Shown in pieces: positions 43,300 to 51,624 of a stretch of 64,000 nucleotides of DNA. Origin of the DNA: an uncultured Victivallis sp. (lineage in GTDB: Bacteria; Verrucomicrobiota; Lentisphaeria; Victivallales; Victivallaceae). The DNA is taken from contig CALXOA010000078.1 in assembly GCA_944389895.1 (NCBI GenBank), forward strand, positions 19,785 to 83,784, read 5' to 3'. The notes below the pieces were generated by a model. The model did not search any database and was not told the origin of the DNA. It saw nothing but the letters and a program-made list of their open reading frames with translations. How positions within the stretch are numbered: position 1 is the stretch's first letter; every line of letters begins with the position of its first letter. A program made the position numbers and the translations under genes.

Positions 43300-43319
43300 T
43301 GTTCCGCCCTCATGGTCGA

Positions 43320-44012
43320 TTACTCCTGCACCGTCAGACGGCCGTCGGCCAGCTCCGCGACCTGGTCCGCCAGTTGAGCGATTTCCCGGTTGTGGGTGAT
43401 CATCACGATCGATCTGGTCGGATGCGATTCCCGCAGCGCTGTGAAAAGATCGAGGATCCCCTGCCCGGAACGGGCGTCCAGATTGCCGGTAGGTTCGTCG
43501 GCCAGCAGAAGTTCAGGGCCGTTGATCAGCGCACGCGCGATGGCGGCCCGCTGCTGTTCGCCGCCGGAGAGTTCCGTCGGGCGATGACGCAGTCGCTCTG
43601 CAAGCCCCACGGTAACCAGCAACGCTTCAGCCCTGAGCCGGATATCGGCTTTTCCGCCCCCGGCCAGCCGGGCCGGCAGCATCACATTCTCAAGAATCGT
43701 CAATTCCGGCAGCAGGTGATACGCTTGAAAAACGAAACCGAGTTTGCGGTTGCGGAACTCCGCTGCTGCCCGGCGGCTCAGCTTTCCGAGATCGACTCCG
43801 GCCACTTCAAGAAGGCCGGAATCCGGTTTTTCCAATGCTCCGATCAGATTGAGCAGAGTTGTTTTTCCGCTGCCGGAGGCGCCGAGCAGACAGGACCATG
43901 AACCGCGCCGAACCTGCCAGTCGATACCCCGCAGAACCTCAAGCCGGGAATCTCCGATCCGGTAGCTCCGGGTGACACCCGCGATGTTGACGATGAACTG
44001 GTTTTCACTCAT
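43320..44012 (-). CDS. lolD: Lipoprotein-releasing ABC ATPase LolD
   Basis: About 230 aa from the ATG at 44012, overlapping the permease stop by 8 bp. ABC ATPase of the LolD/MacB type: Walker [11 protein letters not shown]-loop [17 protein letters not shown], signature [15 protein letters not shown], Walker [13 protein letters not shown]. LolCDE extracts outer-membrane lipoproteins from the inner membrane. The longer reading to 44114 adds Cys/Arg-rich residues with no resemblance and lies inside the permease gene. Confidence 0.9.
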   Translation of the reverse strand: MSENQFIVNIAGVTRSYRIGDSRLEVLRGIDWQVRRGSWSCLLGASGSGKTTLLNLIGALEKPDSGLLEVAGVDLGKLSRRAAAEFRNRKLGFVFQAYHLLPELTILENVMLPARLAGGGKADIRLRAEALLVTVGLAERLRHRPTELSGGEQQRAAIARALINGPELLLADEPTGNLDARSGQGILDLFTALRESHPTRSIVMITHNREIAQLADQVAELADGRLTVQE

Positions 44013-45291
44013 AACGCAATGCCTTTGCCGGGTCGAGCCGGGCCGCCCGCAGAGCCGGCAGCAGGGCGCCGAGCGTGCAGAGGACCACGGAAGCTGAAAC
44101 GATGATGGCGACATCCGCCGGAATCACATGGGCCGGCAGTTCGTTGAAAAAATAGAGCTCTTTCGGAAAAAGTTCCGTATGGGTCAACTCCGAAACCAGT
44201 TTCATGATGTCGTTCCGGAAATGGATGACGAGTCCGCCGAGAAGAGTTCCGGTGAGGCTGCCGATCGCACCGATCATGAATCCCTGAAGAACGAAGATCA
44301 TGGTGACCGCCATGTCGGAGGCTCCGAGCGCTTTGAGCAGACCGATTTCACGGGTTTTCTGGTAGACGGAGGTGATCAGGGTGTTGGTGATGCTGAATGC
44401 CGCCACCAGCACGATGAAGATCAACAGAAAAAACATCATCCGTTTCTCAACTGCGAGCACACCGAGCAATTGCTGATTTTCCTCCTGCCAGGTAGTGATA
44501 TCATAATAGGGAAGCGCCTCACGCAGCCGGCTGATTAAACTCTCCTGCCGGAATGGATCGGGTCCCCAACCGAAAACGGAAGTGGCCGATCCCCATGGAA
44601 GGTCGAAAAGTTCCGCGACGTCATCGATTCCGGCAAAAAGCACGCTCCGGTCAAAATCATACTTTCCGATCGAATAGATGCCGGTCACGGTAAATTCAGT
44701 CGGCAGAAAGGCGGAACTCTCCTTGTTGATCTCAATTCCGCCTTCCGGTTTGAAGTTGACCATTCTGGTGATCCGGCGCGGTGAATAAACCAGAACCTTG
44801 CCGCCGATACCGGTACGCCAGCGGCTCGCCTGCAGATTACTGATGATGATCTCATTTTTTTCCAGGGATAATCTGCCGCTTTTGAGGGGATTTTCTTCTC
44901 CGCCCGGCGTCTCCTCGAATCCGAGGCGGTCACGCAGCGACTCCGCGTCGGTGCCGAAGATCAACGTCTGGGTATCGAGTTGCCGTCCGTTCTGAACCAG
45001 TACCGGTCCCTGAATCACCGGACTGGCGGCCCCGCCGGCCGCTTTGACCGCTTCAACCACATCCGTCGGATCGGAAATCATCCGGTTCCAGCGGTCGCGT
45101 ACCTGAAAGTGTGCCTGGGTTTCAACCAGCTTCTGTTTCATCAGATCGGTAAAACCGGTCATCACCGCCAGCACCACCATCAGCACCGCGACACCGAGCG
45201 TTACACCGACGATACTGGACAATGTAATCAGCGATACCGCACTGCGGTTGGGGCGCAGATAACGCCCGGCCAGAAAAAATTCCGTCAACAT
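44005..45291 (-). CDS. Lipoprotein-releasing permease LolC/LolE
   Basis: 428 aa. Membrane helix 1 at residues about 22-47 (SLITLSSIVGVTLGVAVLMVVLAVMTGF), a large periplasmic domain, then three C-terminal helices of the FtsX type (MMFFLLIFIVLVAAFSITNT, IGLLKALGASDMAVTMIF). The start LAGRYLRPNR is typical of LolC/E. Only one permease is present, so the complex may be a homodimer (as with LolF) or use a second copy elsewhere. Confidence 0.9.
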   Translation of the reverse strand: MLTEFFLAGRYLRPNRSAVSLITLSSIVGVTLGVAVLMVVLAVMTGFTDLMKQKLVETQAHFQVRDRWNRMISDPTDVVEAVKAAGGAASPVIQGPVLVQNGRQLDTQTLIFGTDAESLRDRLGFEETPGGEENPLKSGRLSLEKNEIIISNLQASRWRTGIGGKVLVYSPRRITRMVNFKPEGGIEINKESSAFLPTEFTVTGIYSIGKYDFDRSVLFAGIDDVAELFDLPWGSATSVFGWGPDPFRQESLISRLREALPYYDITTWQEENQQLLGVLAVEKRMMFFLLIFIVLVAAFSITNTLITSVYQKTREIGLLKALGASDMAVTMIFVLQGFMIGAIGSLTGTLLGGLVIHFRNDIMKLVSELTHTELFPKELYFFNELPAHVIPADVAIIVSASVVLCTLGALLPALRAARLDPAKALRYE

Positions 45292-45318
45292 TCCGTTATT
45301 TATCCGTTACTTGATCCG

Positions 45319-46290
45319 TTACTTTTCCATTTTGAGTTCATTTTTACGATTGGCACGACGAATTGCCAGATCGATGGCCGCGTAAAAACTTCCGGTATCG
45401 GCGATGCCGCACCACGCGATGTCGAAAGCGGTTCCATGATCGGGGCTGGTCCGGATCACCGGCAATCCGAGCGTTGAGTTGACTCCGGAATCGAAAGCGA
45501 GCATCTTGAAGGGAATATGGCCTTGATCATGATACATTGTGACCAGTCCGTCATAACGGCGTCGGGTCGATTCTATGAAGAGCGTGTCCGGGGGAAACGG
45601 CCCGTCGATGTCGATTCCGCGCCGGCGCAGCTCGGCGAGGGCAGGTTTGACGTTCTCCTCATCCTCACTCCCCATACATCCGTTTTCCCCGGCGTGCGGA
45701 TTGATCGCCGCCGCCGCGAGTTTCGGAGAGGCAATTCCTTCCGCTTGAATGGCTTCTGCCAGAAGTTCCGTGACCCGGATGATGTTTTCACGCGTCGCTT
45801 GAGCGGCCACTTCCGCCAATGGAATGTGGCAGGTGACGAAAACCATCCGCAACGATCCGGACGACTGCATCATCACGAAATTCCGGCAGTTGCAGAGTTC
45901 GGCGATTCGTTCCGTATGACCGGTAAATGGAATCCCGGCAAGATTGACGGAATATTTGTTCATGGGAGCGGTTACAAGCGCATCAGCCCGGCCGGCAAGC
46001 ACATCCTGCGTCGCCAGGGTCAACCCATCGTAAGCAATGCGTCCGCAACGACCTGAAGCTTCTCCAATGACCAGCTCGGAAAACGGCAGTTCACCGGAGG
46101 AACGCACTTCGGGCAGAACACCTCTGCTCCAACGTTTCGCCGCTTCGGCGAGAATCGACGGTTCGCCGTAGAGTACAAATCGCGCCCGGTCGTTCCAGCG
46201 TGGATCAGCTGCTGCCCGAACGGCAAGTTCAGGCCCGATCCCGGCGGGATCTCCCATGGTGACGGCAATGACCGGAAGCGGTTTCAGCAT
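45319..46290 (-). CDS. pdxA: 4-hydroxythreonine-4-phosphate dehydrogenase PdxA
   Basis: 323 aa. Pyridoxal phosphate biosynthesis enzyme of the PdxA family. Motifs: VTMGDPAGIGPE near the N-terminus, FTGHTERIAE, NPHAGENGCMGSEDEENVKP, TMYHDQGHIPFKML (metal His and substrate Lys) and RTSPDHGTAFDIA. PdxA2-type threonate/erythronate dehydrogenases look similar, but no partner kinase gene is nearby. It starts two bases after the thyX stop, so it is translated with it. Confidence 0.92.
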   Translation of the reverse strand: MLKPLPVIAVTMGDPAGIGPELAVRAAADPRWNDRARFVLYGEPSILAEAAKRWSRGVLPEVRSSGELPFSELVIGEASGRCGRIAYDGLTLATQDVLAGRADALVTAPMNKYSVNLAGIPFTGHTERIAELCNCRNFVMMQSSGSLRMVFVTCHIPLAEVAAQATRENIIRVTELLAEAIQAEGIASPKLAAAAINPHAGENGCMGSEDEENVKPALAELRRRGIDIDGPFPPDTLFIESTRRRYDGLVTMYHDQGHIPFKMLAFDSGVNSTLGLPVIRTSPDHGTAFDIAWCGIADTGSFYAAIDLAIRRANRKNELKMEK

Positions 46291-46292
46291 CT

Positions 46293-46988
46293 CTACCAGA
46301 CCTGTCCCTTCTTTTCGAAATAGGCTGCCACGTTCGGTACGATCGGTTTGATCAGTTTCTTGATCGCCACCGCGTATTCGCGGATTTCGGACTGGGCATG
46401 ATCGCTGTCGCGAAGCTCGAGAAAGTGCAACAGGTTCGACAGATCCACGGTACCCCAGAAAGTGACCATCATGTTCTGCGGCAATACACCGCGCGCCTGT
46501 TCCCGGCAGACGCCGGAGGCGAGCAGTTTTTCATAAAGCTCCAGGGAGAGCCGGTTGTGCCGGCGGATTTCCTCACGCAATTGGCCGCCGTGGAAAGCGG
46601 GGTCGAAAAAAGAGGCCTGACGATTGTCTTCAGACTGCCGGCGCAACACCTCCGGAGTGTAGAACTCCAGGTCGATTTCAGTATAACGCCGGGAAATCTC
46701 ATTGTAACTCCAGGTGCGGTGACGGTGCCACTGGCCGCGAACGAACAACGGACAGTGGACGCTGAACGTGAAAACCACATGCTCAAGCGGGCTGGTATGA
46801 CGGTTTTCTATCAGGTAGTTCAGCAATTTGACGTCGCGTTCATCCATCGACTGCTTGAGCTTGCCGAACGACACCCGCGCTGCATTGACAATGGTTGCCT
46901 CACTGCCGAGGTGATCGATCAGTCCGACCCAGCCCTGACCGCCGAGTACTTTCACATGATTGACCGGCGGAACGTTGAGATGCTCCAT
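46293..46988 (-). CDS. thyX: Flavin-dependent thymidylate synthase ThyX
   Basis: 231 aa. Makes dTMP from dUMP with FAD and methylenetetrahydrofolate. The ThyX signature RHRX7S appears as WHRHRTWSYNEISRRYTE. Other parts: SPLEHVVFTFSVHCPLFVRGQ and PQNMMVTFWGTVDLSNLLHFL near the active site. No ThyA or dihydrofolate reductase gene is seen in the window. Forms a pair with pdxA. Confidence 0.96.
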   Translation of the reverse strand: MEHLNVPPVNHVKVLGGQGWVGLIDHLGSEATIVNAARVSFGKLKQSMDERDVKLLNYLIENRHTSPLEHVVFTFSVHCPLFVRGQWHRHRTWSYNEISRRYTEIDLEFYTPEVLRRQSEDNRQASFFDPAFHGGQLREEIRRHNRLSLELYEKLLASGVCREQARGVLPQNMMVTFWGTVDLSNLLHFLELRDSDHAQSEIREYAVAIKKLIKPIVPNVAAYFEKKGQVW

Positions 46989-47029
46989 GGTTTCACTCTC
47001 CTAACTATGAAACTCGTATTTTCCGTAAC

Positions 47030-48667
47030 CTATTTGAGATCAATTCCGGTTTCCGGGTCTACCAGCCGGAACTCCTCGTAATGGAGTTGCGGATCGGCCC
47101 GGAAACTGAGGTCGTGCTTGTATTTTTCCTCAAGTTCACGCAACAGTGCCGCGTCCTCGTTGCGGAGACGCGCAAGTACATCCGGATGCATGAACACCCG
47201 TACCGGCATGTTCCGGTAACGGCTGTCGCGCAGTACCGTGTTGAGACGGCGCTGGATCTCGGCACTCATTGTAACCGGAGACTTCACCAGCCCCGTTCCG
47301 GAACAGTAGGGACACGGATTGTAGACCTGGTCCTGGATGCTCTCGTGTTCCCGCTGACGGGTCATCTCCATCAATCCCAGGCGCGAAAGAGGCAACACCT
47401 TGGTTTTGGCCCGGTCATCCTTGACCAGTTTTTTCATATAACGGAAGAGCTCTTCGCGATCCCGGGCGCTGCGCATGTCAATGAAATCGAGCACAACCAG
47501 CCCGCCGATGTTGCGCAACCGGAGCTGCCGGGCAATCTCCTCGGCAGCTTCAAGATTGGTTTTCAAGATGAATTCCGGTTGATCGGCTCCCTTGCGGCCG
47601 TGGCCGGAATTGACGTCGATCGCGATCAACGCCTCGGTTTCGTCGATACAGATACCGCCACCACCGGGAAGACGGACCTCTCTCTGGAAAACCTCTCGAA
47701 GCTGATCGTTGATTTTGTATTGTTCAAATATCGGTTTGGGCGAGTTGTGGAGAGTCACTTTTTGAGCCATTTTTCCACCGCCGATGCGCTTGAGCGTATC
47801 GATGATCTGCCGGAAAGCGGCCCGGTCATCCACCACGATTCCCTCGATTTCTTCGGTCATGAAATCGCGAATCGTCCGTTCGATCAGATTCGGTTCGGTA
47901 AAGAGCAGACAGGGTGCGGTATGGGTTTCCATGTCTTTTTCCACCTTGCGCCAGTAATCGAGCAGAAGATCGAGATCCCTTTTGAAAAAGGTGGAACGCC
48001 GCCCCTCCCCGACGGTGCGGCAGATCAACCCCATTCCCTCGGGAAGTTCAAGTGCGGCGAGAATCTTGCGTAACCGATCCCGTTCCGGCGCTCCCTCGAT
48101 CCGGGTGGAAAGACCGATATGTTCACTGTAGGGCATCAGCACGAGGTAACGCCCCGGAATCGAAATGTCTGTGGTCACCCGCGCACCCTTGGTGCTGATT
48201 GGAGATTTGACGACCTGCACCAGAATTTCCATGCCCGGTTTGAAGATGTTCGGAATGTCGGCAACGGTGAGTTTCTTTTTCCGGCGTGATGCTTCGGCGC
48301 CAACTTTGCTGCCTGGTTTTGCCTCCTGCCGCTTCTGCCGCCGGGCCTGAATGGACTCATCCTTTGCGGAGAGCTCACTATTCTCCTCTTCATCTCCATC
48401 TCCGCCCCGGCGCCCGACGAGCTCATCGCCGCCGGGAAGCATTTCATGGTAATGGAGAAACGCCTTCTTTTCGGCACCGATGTCGATGAACGCCGCCTGA
48501 AGGGAAGGCTCGAGGTTGATGATCCGACCGAGGTAAATGTCTCCCACCTTGGGTTCATTGTCGTCGCGTTCGATCTGATATTCTTCAAGCCGGCCGTGAT
48601 TGAGCATCGCGAAACGGCGTTCGATTTTCTCGCAGTTCAGGAGAATCTGCTTGCCTGAGTTGTTCAT
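47030..48667 (-). CDS. Ribonuclease E/G family endoribonuclease
   Basis: About 545 aa from the ATG at 48667 (AGGTGA five bases upstream). An S1 RNA-binding domain at the N-terminus (GDIYLGRIINLEPSLQAAFI) carries an extra charged insert (about residues 85-135). The catalytic core has the two metal Asp regions IAIDVNSGH and VVLDFIDMR, then the zinc-link CPYCSGTG that pairs subunits. No long C-terminal degradosome scaffold, so it is closer to RNase G in size. Preceded by two strong hairpins in its leader. Confidence 0.94.
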   Translation of the reverse strand: MNNSGKQILLNCEKIERRFAMLNHGRLEEYQIERDDNEPKVGDIYLGRIINLEPSLQAAFIDIGAEKKAFLHYHEMLPGGDELVGRRGGDGDEEENSELSAKDESIQARRQKRQEAKPGSKVGAEASRRKKKLTVADIPNIFKPGMEILVQVVKSPISTKGARVTTDISIPGRYLVLMPYSEHIGLSTRIEGAPERDRLRKILAALELPEGMGLICRTVGEGRRSTFFKRDLDLLLDYWRKVEKDMETHTAPCLLFTEPNLIERTIRDFMTEEIEGIVVDDRAAFRQIIDTLKRIGGGKMAQKVTLHNSPKPIFEQYKINDQLREVFQREVRLPGGGGICIDETEALIAIDVNSGHGRKGADQPEFILKTNLEAAEEIARQLRLRNIGGLVVLDFIDMRSARDREELFRYMKKLVKDDRAKTKVLPLSRLGLMEMTRQREHESIQDQVYNPCPYCSGTGLVKSPVTMSAEIQRRLNTVLRDSRYRNMPVRVFMHPDVLARLRNEDAALLRELEEKYKHDLSFRADPQLHYEEFRLVDPETGIDLK

Positions 48668-48696
48668 GAGTATCACCTGTCAATAAATTGTTTTCT

Positions 48697-48738
48697 CTCC
48701 CGGTTTTCCCGGGAGGTGCCGCCGGTCGGAACCGGCGG
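48697..48738 (-). promoter_or_regulatory. Two tandem hairpins in the RNase E/G leader
   Basis: Hairpin A: arms CTCCCGG (48697-48703) and CCGGGAG (48709-48715), loop of 5. Hairpin B: arms CCGCCGGT (48719-48726) and ACCGGCGG (48731-48738), loop of 4 (UCCG in the leftward RNA). Both are perfect. Between them and the start codon is an AU-rich single-stranded stretch. Fits a structured 5' leader of the nuclease gene; could also be intercistronic structure after fmt. Confidence 0.65.
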
Positions 48739-48760
48739 GAAGCATCGCACCGGAATCCGC

Positions 48761-49714
48761 TCAGGGCAGAATCACCGGCTTTTCTCCGCGCAATCCATTC
48801 AGAAAAGCGACCGCCGGCATGGCGCGCCGTCCCGGAGGAGCCAGTTCAACGATTTCGATTGCACCGCTGCCGCAGGCGACGATCATGGCGTATTTGTCGG
48901 CCTGAAGCACTGTTCCCGGAGCTCCGGAAAGATCCCGCCGCGCCAGTACCCGGGTCAGGGTCACGGTATTCTCTCCCCGGGTGGTCAGCAGCGTGCAGCG
49001 CGCTCCCGGCCATGGATAGTAGGCGCGAACCATCGCTTCGATGTCATAACAGTTTCTGGTCCAGTCGATCCGGCCGTCACTCTTCTTGATCTTGGTGCAG
49101 ACCGTTGCAATGGTGTCATCCTGGGGGACCGCCTCGATTTCACCATGGAAGATCGAAACCAGGACACCCGGGGTGACCTCCGCAGCGATCAACCCGAGTT
49201 TGGTTTCGAGCATTTCCCCGTATTCGCGGTGGTCGAGAGGAACCCGCAGCGAATAGTAGACCGCACCGGTATCAAGGCCGCGTTCCATTTTCATGAAACA
49301 GATGCCGGTTTCCGTATCGCGGTTGAGAATGCATTGCGTGATCGGTGATGCACCGCGATAACGCGGCAGCAGAGACGCGTGAATGTTGATACAGCCGAAA
49401 GAGGGGAGTTTCAAAAACGGTTCCCGGAGAATCTGGCCGAAGGAGACCACCAGGATCATCTGCGGGCGGCGCAGGCGGAGGGATTCGAGGAACTCCGGTG
49501 CATTGACATTGGCGATCTTGTCCGGCGCGAGGCCGAGCTCTTCCGCGGCAGCGCCGACCGGGGTCGGGGTGGGGCGGCGATTCCGGCCCGCAGGGCGGTC
49601 GAGCTGGGTACCGACGCCGATCAGCCGCAGTTCCGACGCGGCGGCGACAGCCTTCAGAATCGGCACGGCAATCTGGCCGGAGCCGAGAAAGTAGATTTCC
49701 GGTTTATTCGTCAT
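48761..49714 (-). CDS. fmt: Methionyl-tRNA formyltransferase
   Basis: About 317 aa from the ATG at 49714; an 11-codon longer reading is less likely. Formylates initiator Met-tRNA. IYFLGSGQIAVP at the start, the Fmt signature INIHASLLPRYRGASPITQC with catalytic Asn-His, and GLDTGAVYYS are present. The C-terminal beta-barrel tRNA-binding domain follows (PWPGARCTLL). Probably transcribed with the RNase E/G gene 93 bp downstream; divergent from folK. Confidence 0.95.
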   Translation of the reverse strand: MTNKPEIYFLGSGQIAVPILKAVAAASELRLIGVGTQLDRPAGRNRRPTPTPVGAAAEELGLAPDKIANVNAPEFLESLRLRRPQMILVVSFGQILREPFLKLPSFGCINIHASLLPRYRGASPITQCILNRDTETGICFMKMERGLDTGAVYYSLRVPLDHREYGEMLETKLGLIAAEVTPGVLVSIFHGEIEAVPQDDTIATVCTKIKKSDGRIDWTRNCYDIEAMVRAYYPWPGARCTLLTTRGENTVTLTRVLARRDLSGAPGTVLQADKYAMIVACGSGAIEIVELAPPGRRAMPAVAFLNGLRGEKPVILP

Positions 49715-49788
49715 CGTGCTCTTTGCAAAATTGGTTTTCCAGTGCAATTATAAATATAGAACGGGAATCCGGAAAAAACTATTCAAAT

Positions 49789-50268
49789 ATGTCAAAAAAA
49801 GAGAAAATTGCGATCATGATGGGCGGCAATCTCGGAGATTCTGCACGAATCTTCGAGGAAGCTGCGTCCGGACTGGCCGCCGGCGGAGTGGAAAATCTCA
49901 GAGTGAGCGGGATCTTCCGGTCGGCGGCGGTGGATTGTGTGCCCGGGACTCCGGATTTCTGCGATCGGGCGCTTACCGGGGAGTGGGCCGGCGGGGCCGG
50001 GGAGCTGTTTCAGCTCTGCCAGCGCCTCGAACGGGAAGCCGGTCGGCCGGCGGTTCATTCCAGCCGGGAATCGCGGACGCTGGATCTCGATCTGATCCTC
50101 TTCGGTGACCGGAGGATAGACCAGCCGGGGCTGATCGTTCCCCATCCCCGGGCCCGGCTGCGCCGGTTTGTTCTCGAACCGCTGGCCGAGATTGCACCGG
50201 ATTGGATTTTTCCGGATTGCGGAAAGAGTGTGCGGGAATGTTTGAATTTTCTGACCGCGTCAAATTGA
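49789..50268 (+). CDS. folK: Hydroxymethyldihydropteridine pyrophosphokinase FolK
   Basis: 159 aa, about normal length. Transfers pyrophosphate to 6-hydroxymethyl-dihydropterin in folate synthesis. GGNLGDSARIFEEA at the start and the signature SRTLDLDLILFGDRRI (metal Asp residues) followed by VPHPRARLRRFVLEPLAEI identify it. The ATG at 49789 has only a weak Shine-Dalgarno. Folate made here would feed ThyX and Fmt encoded nearby. Confidence 0.93.
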   Translation: MSKKEKIAIMMGGNLGDSARIFEEAASGLAAGGVENLRVSGIFRSAAVDCVPGTPDFCDRALTGEWAGGAGELFQLCQRLEREAGRPAVHSSRESRTLDLDLILFGDRRIDQPGLIVPHPRARLRRFVLEPLAEIAPDWIFPDCGKSVRECLNFLTASN

Positions 50269-50293
50269 CTTGACGCGGAAATTGTAATATATT
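50255..50293 (+). promoter_or_regulatory. Promoter overlapping a perfect inverted repeat at folK end
   Basis: Inverted repeat CCGCGTCAA (50255-50263) / TTGACGCGG (50270-50278), loop 6, spans the folK stop. TTGACT (50265-50270) and TATATT (50288-50293), 17 bp apart, form a promoter whose -35 box lies in the repeat. Could be operator plus promoter for the next gene. Confidence 0.5.
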
Positions 50294-50359
50294 GATGAAT
50301 ACGGGGAGAGAGTCCGGTTTTCGGGAAGAAGGAAAGTTTTTACTGGAGATGATGAGAGA

Positions 50360-50728
50360 ATGATGGACGCGGGAACAATCTCTTTCTGGATCGGCGCCGC
50401 GCTGACCTGGGTGATCGTGATGCTGGGCATTGTGTTGTTTTCACGCTTTTACAAGGCCTTTCAGCAGTCGTGCCACGACACGGAAACAAGCATTCTCGGC
50501 ATCGTCGGCCAGCTTCAGAAAATGCAGGCGACCTTGACCGAGATGCTGGTTGAGCAGAAGCGGATGGCACGACTGGCTGTGGAACAACTCGATCTCAAGA
50601 AAGCGGAAATGACCGGCGATTTTGAAATCATTGAGGAGCCGATTCCCCAGCCGGTGGAGCCGAAACCGGTCACATTGAAACCGGCGATTGATCTGAACGT
50701 CTCCGGGAAACTCCCGGAAATCAAATAA
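50360..50728 (+). CDS. Small membrane protein with coiled coil
   Basis: 122 aa, unknown family. One membrane helix (residues about 8-28), then a predicted coiled coil (about 35-82, LQKMQATLTEMLVEQKRMARL) and a Pro-rich acidic tail (EIIEEPIPQPVEPKPV). Architecture resembles small envelope or division-associated proteins, but nothing decides it. Tandem ATGs at 50360 and 50363. Has its own probable promoter. Confidence 0.7.
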   Translation: MMDAGTISFWIGAALTWVIVMLGIVLFSRFYKAFQQSCHDTETSILGIVGQLQKMQATLTEMLVEQKRMARLAVEQLDLKKAEMTGDFEIIEEPIPQPVEPKPVTLKPAIDLNVSGKLPEIK

Positions 50729-50853
50729 AAGTGTATTTTTTGCCGTTTTTTGCCGCCATTCCCCTTGCAAGTGGCGCCATTTACGGTTAGTTTATCATAT
50801 ATGTCGAAAAGGATACATTTTCAAGTTTTTTTTCTGTCAGGAGTTTGTCGTCT

Positions 50854-51420
50854 ATGAAAAAACTGTTTTTGGCTCTGAGTCTGGTGGGGTGTCTGTTTGC
50901 TTCAAATTCCGCATCTGCGCTCGACAGCAGGGAGGTCATGGACAAACTGCTGCTCTATATCCCGAACCGCATTGTCGATGCCTTCGACATGTTCACCGTC
51001 GATCTCGGTGTCGGTCCGGTGGTGGAAGCTCAGCTGATGGCGACCCGCGCGGTCTGGGGCGGTGCCGGCATCGGTCTGGCCTGCAAAGCCTACAAGGCGC
51101 ACAACCGGCAGTACGGTTTCGGTATTGAAGAGGGCTGGTACTGGTCCTTTGTGACGGTGAGCGACGAGAATTTCAGTTTGAGCCGTGGAACTTCCCTGGT
51201 TAAAAAATATGTGGAAATGCGGGCCGGTTTCCCGACTCCGGATCGTCGGACCTACGGTTTCTTCGACGGGCCGCGCGATTACTGGGCGATCGGCGGTTCG
51301 CTCGGCTGTCTGGTTACGGGGGATCTTTTCATCCATCCGGTCGAATGGGCCGATTTCGCTCTCGGTTTCTTCTTCATCGACATCAAGGGCGATGATTTCA
51401 CACTGGATGATTTCCGGTAA
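50854..51420 (+). CDS. Secreted protein of unknown function
   Basis: About 188 aa from the ATG at 50854 (AGGAG upstream; a TTG three codons earlier is possible). Signal peptide KKLFLALSLVGCLFASNSASA. The mature part (LLLYIPNRIVDAFDMFTVDLGVGPVVEAQLM is its start) has alternating aromatic and Gly residues, as in beta-barrel or lipid-contact proteins: VWGGAGIGLACKAYKAHNRQ, FGIEEGWYWSFVTVS. No family recognised. A strong terminator follows. Confidence 0.75.
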   Translation: MKKLFLALSLVGCLFASNSASALDSREVMDKLLLYIPNRIVDAFDMFTVDLGVGPVVEAQLMATRAVWGGAGIGLACKAYKAHNRQYGFGIEEGWYWSFVTVSDENFSLSRGTSLVKKYVEMRAGFPTPDRRTYGFFDGPRDYWAIGGSLGCLVTGDLFIHPVEWADFALGFFFIDIKGDDFTLDDFR

Positions 51421-51443
51421 TTCCTTCCCGACAAAAAAACTTG

Positions 51444-51476
51444 ACGGCGCTTCCCGAAAAGGAGGCGCCGTTTTTT
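51444..51476 (+). terminator. Strong intrinsic terminator
   Basis: Stem ACGGCGCTTCC / GGAGGCGCCGT (one G-U pair), loop CGAAAA, then six T. 24 bp after the secreted protein's stop. Confidence 0.92.
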
Positions 51477-51624
51477 GTTCCGGCCGGTAGGCGAAAGTGT
51501 CCGTCGACCGGCAGACACAGAGTGTGAAAAATGAGATCCGGCAATTCGGCCGTGGTGTCCCATCTGCCTTTTCCACCGGATTTCCGGATGGATCATTCGG
51601 CGGAAAAGACGGAGGAAACCAGTT

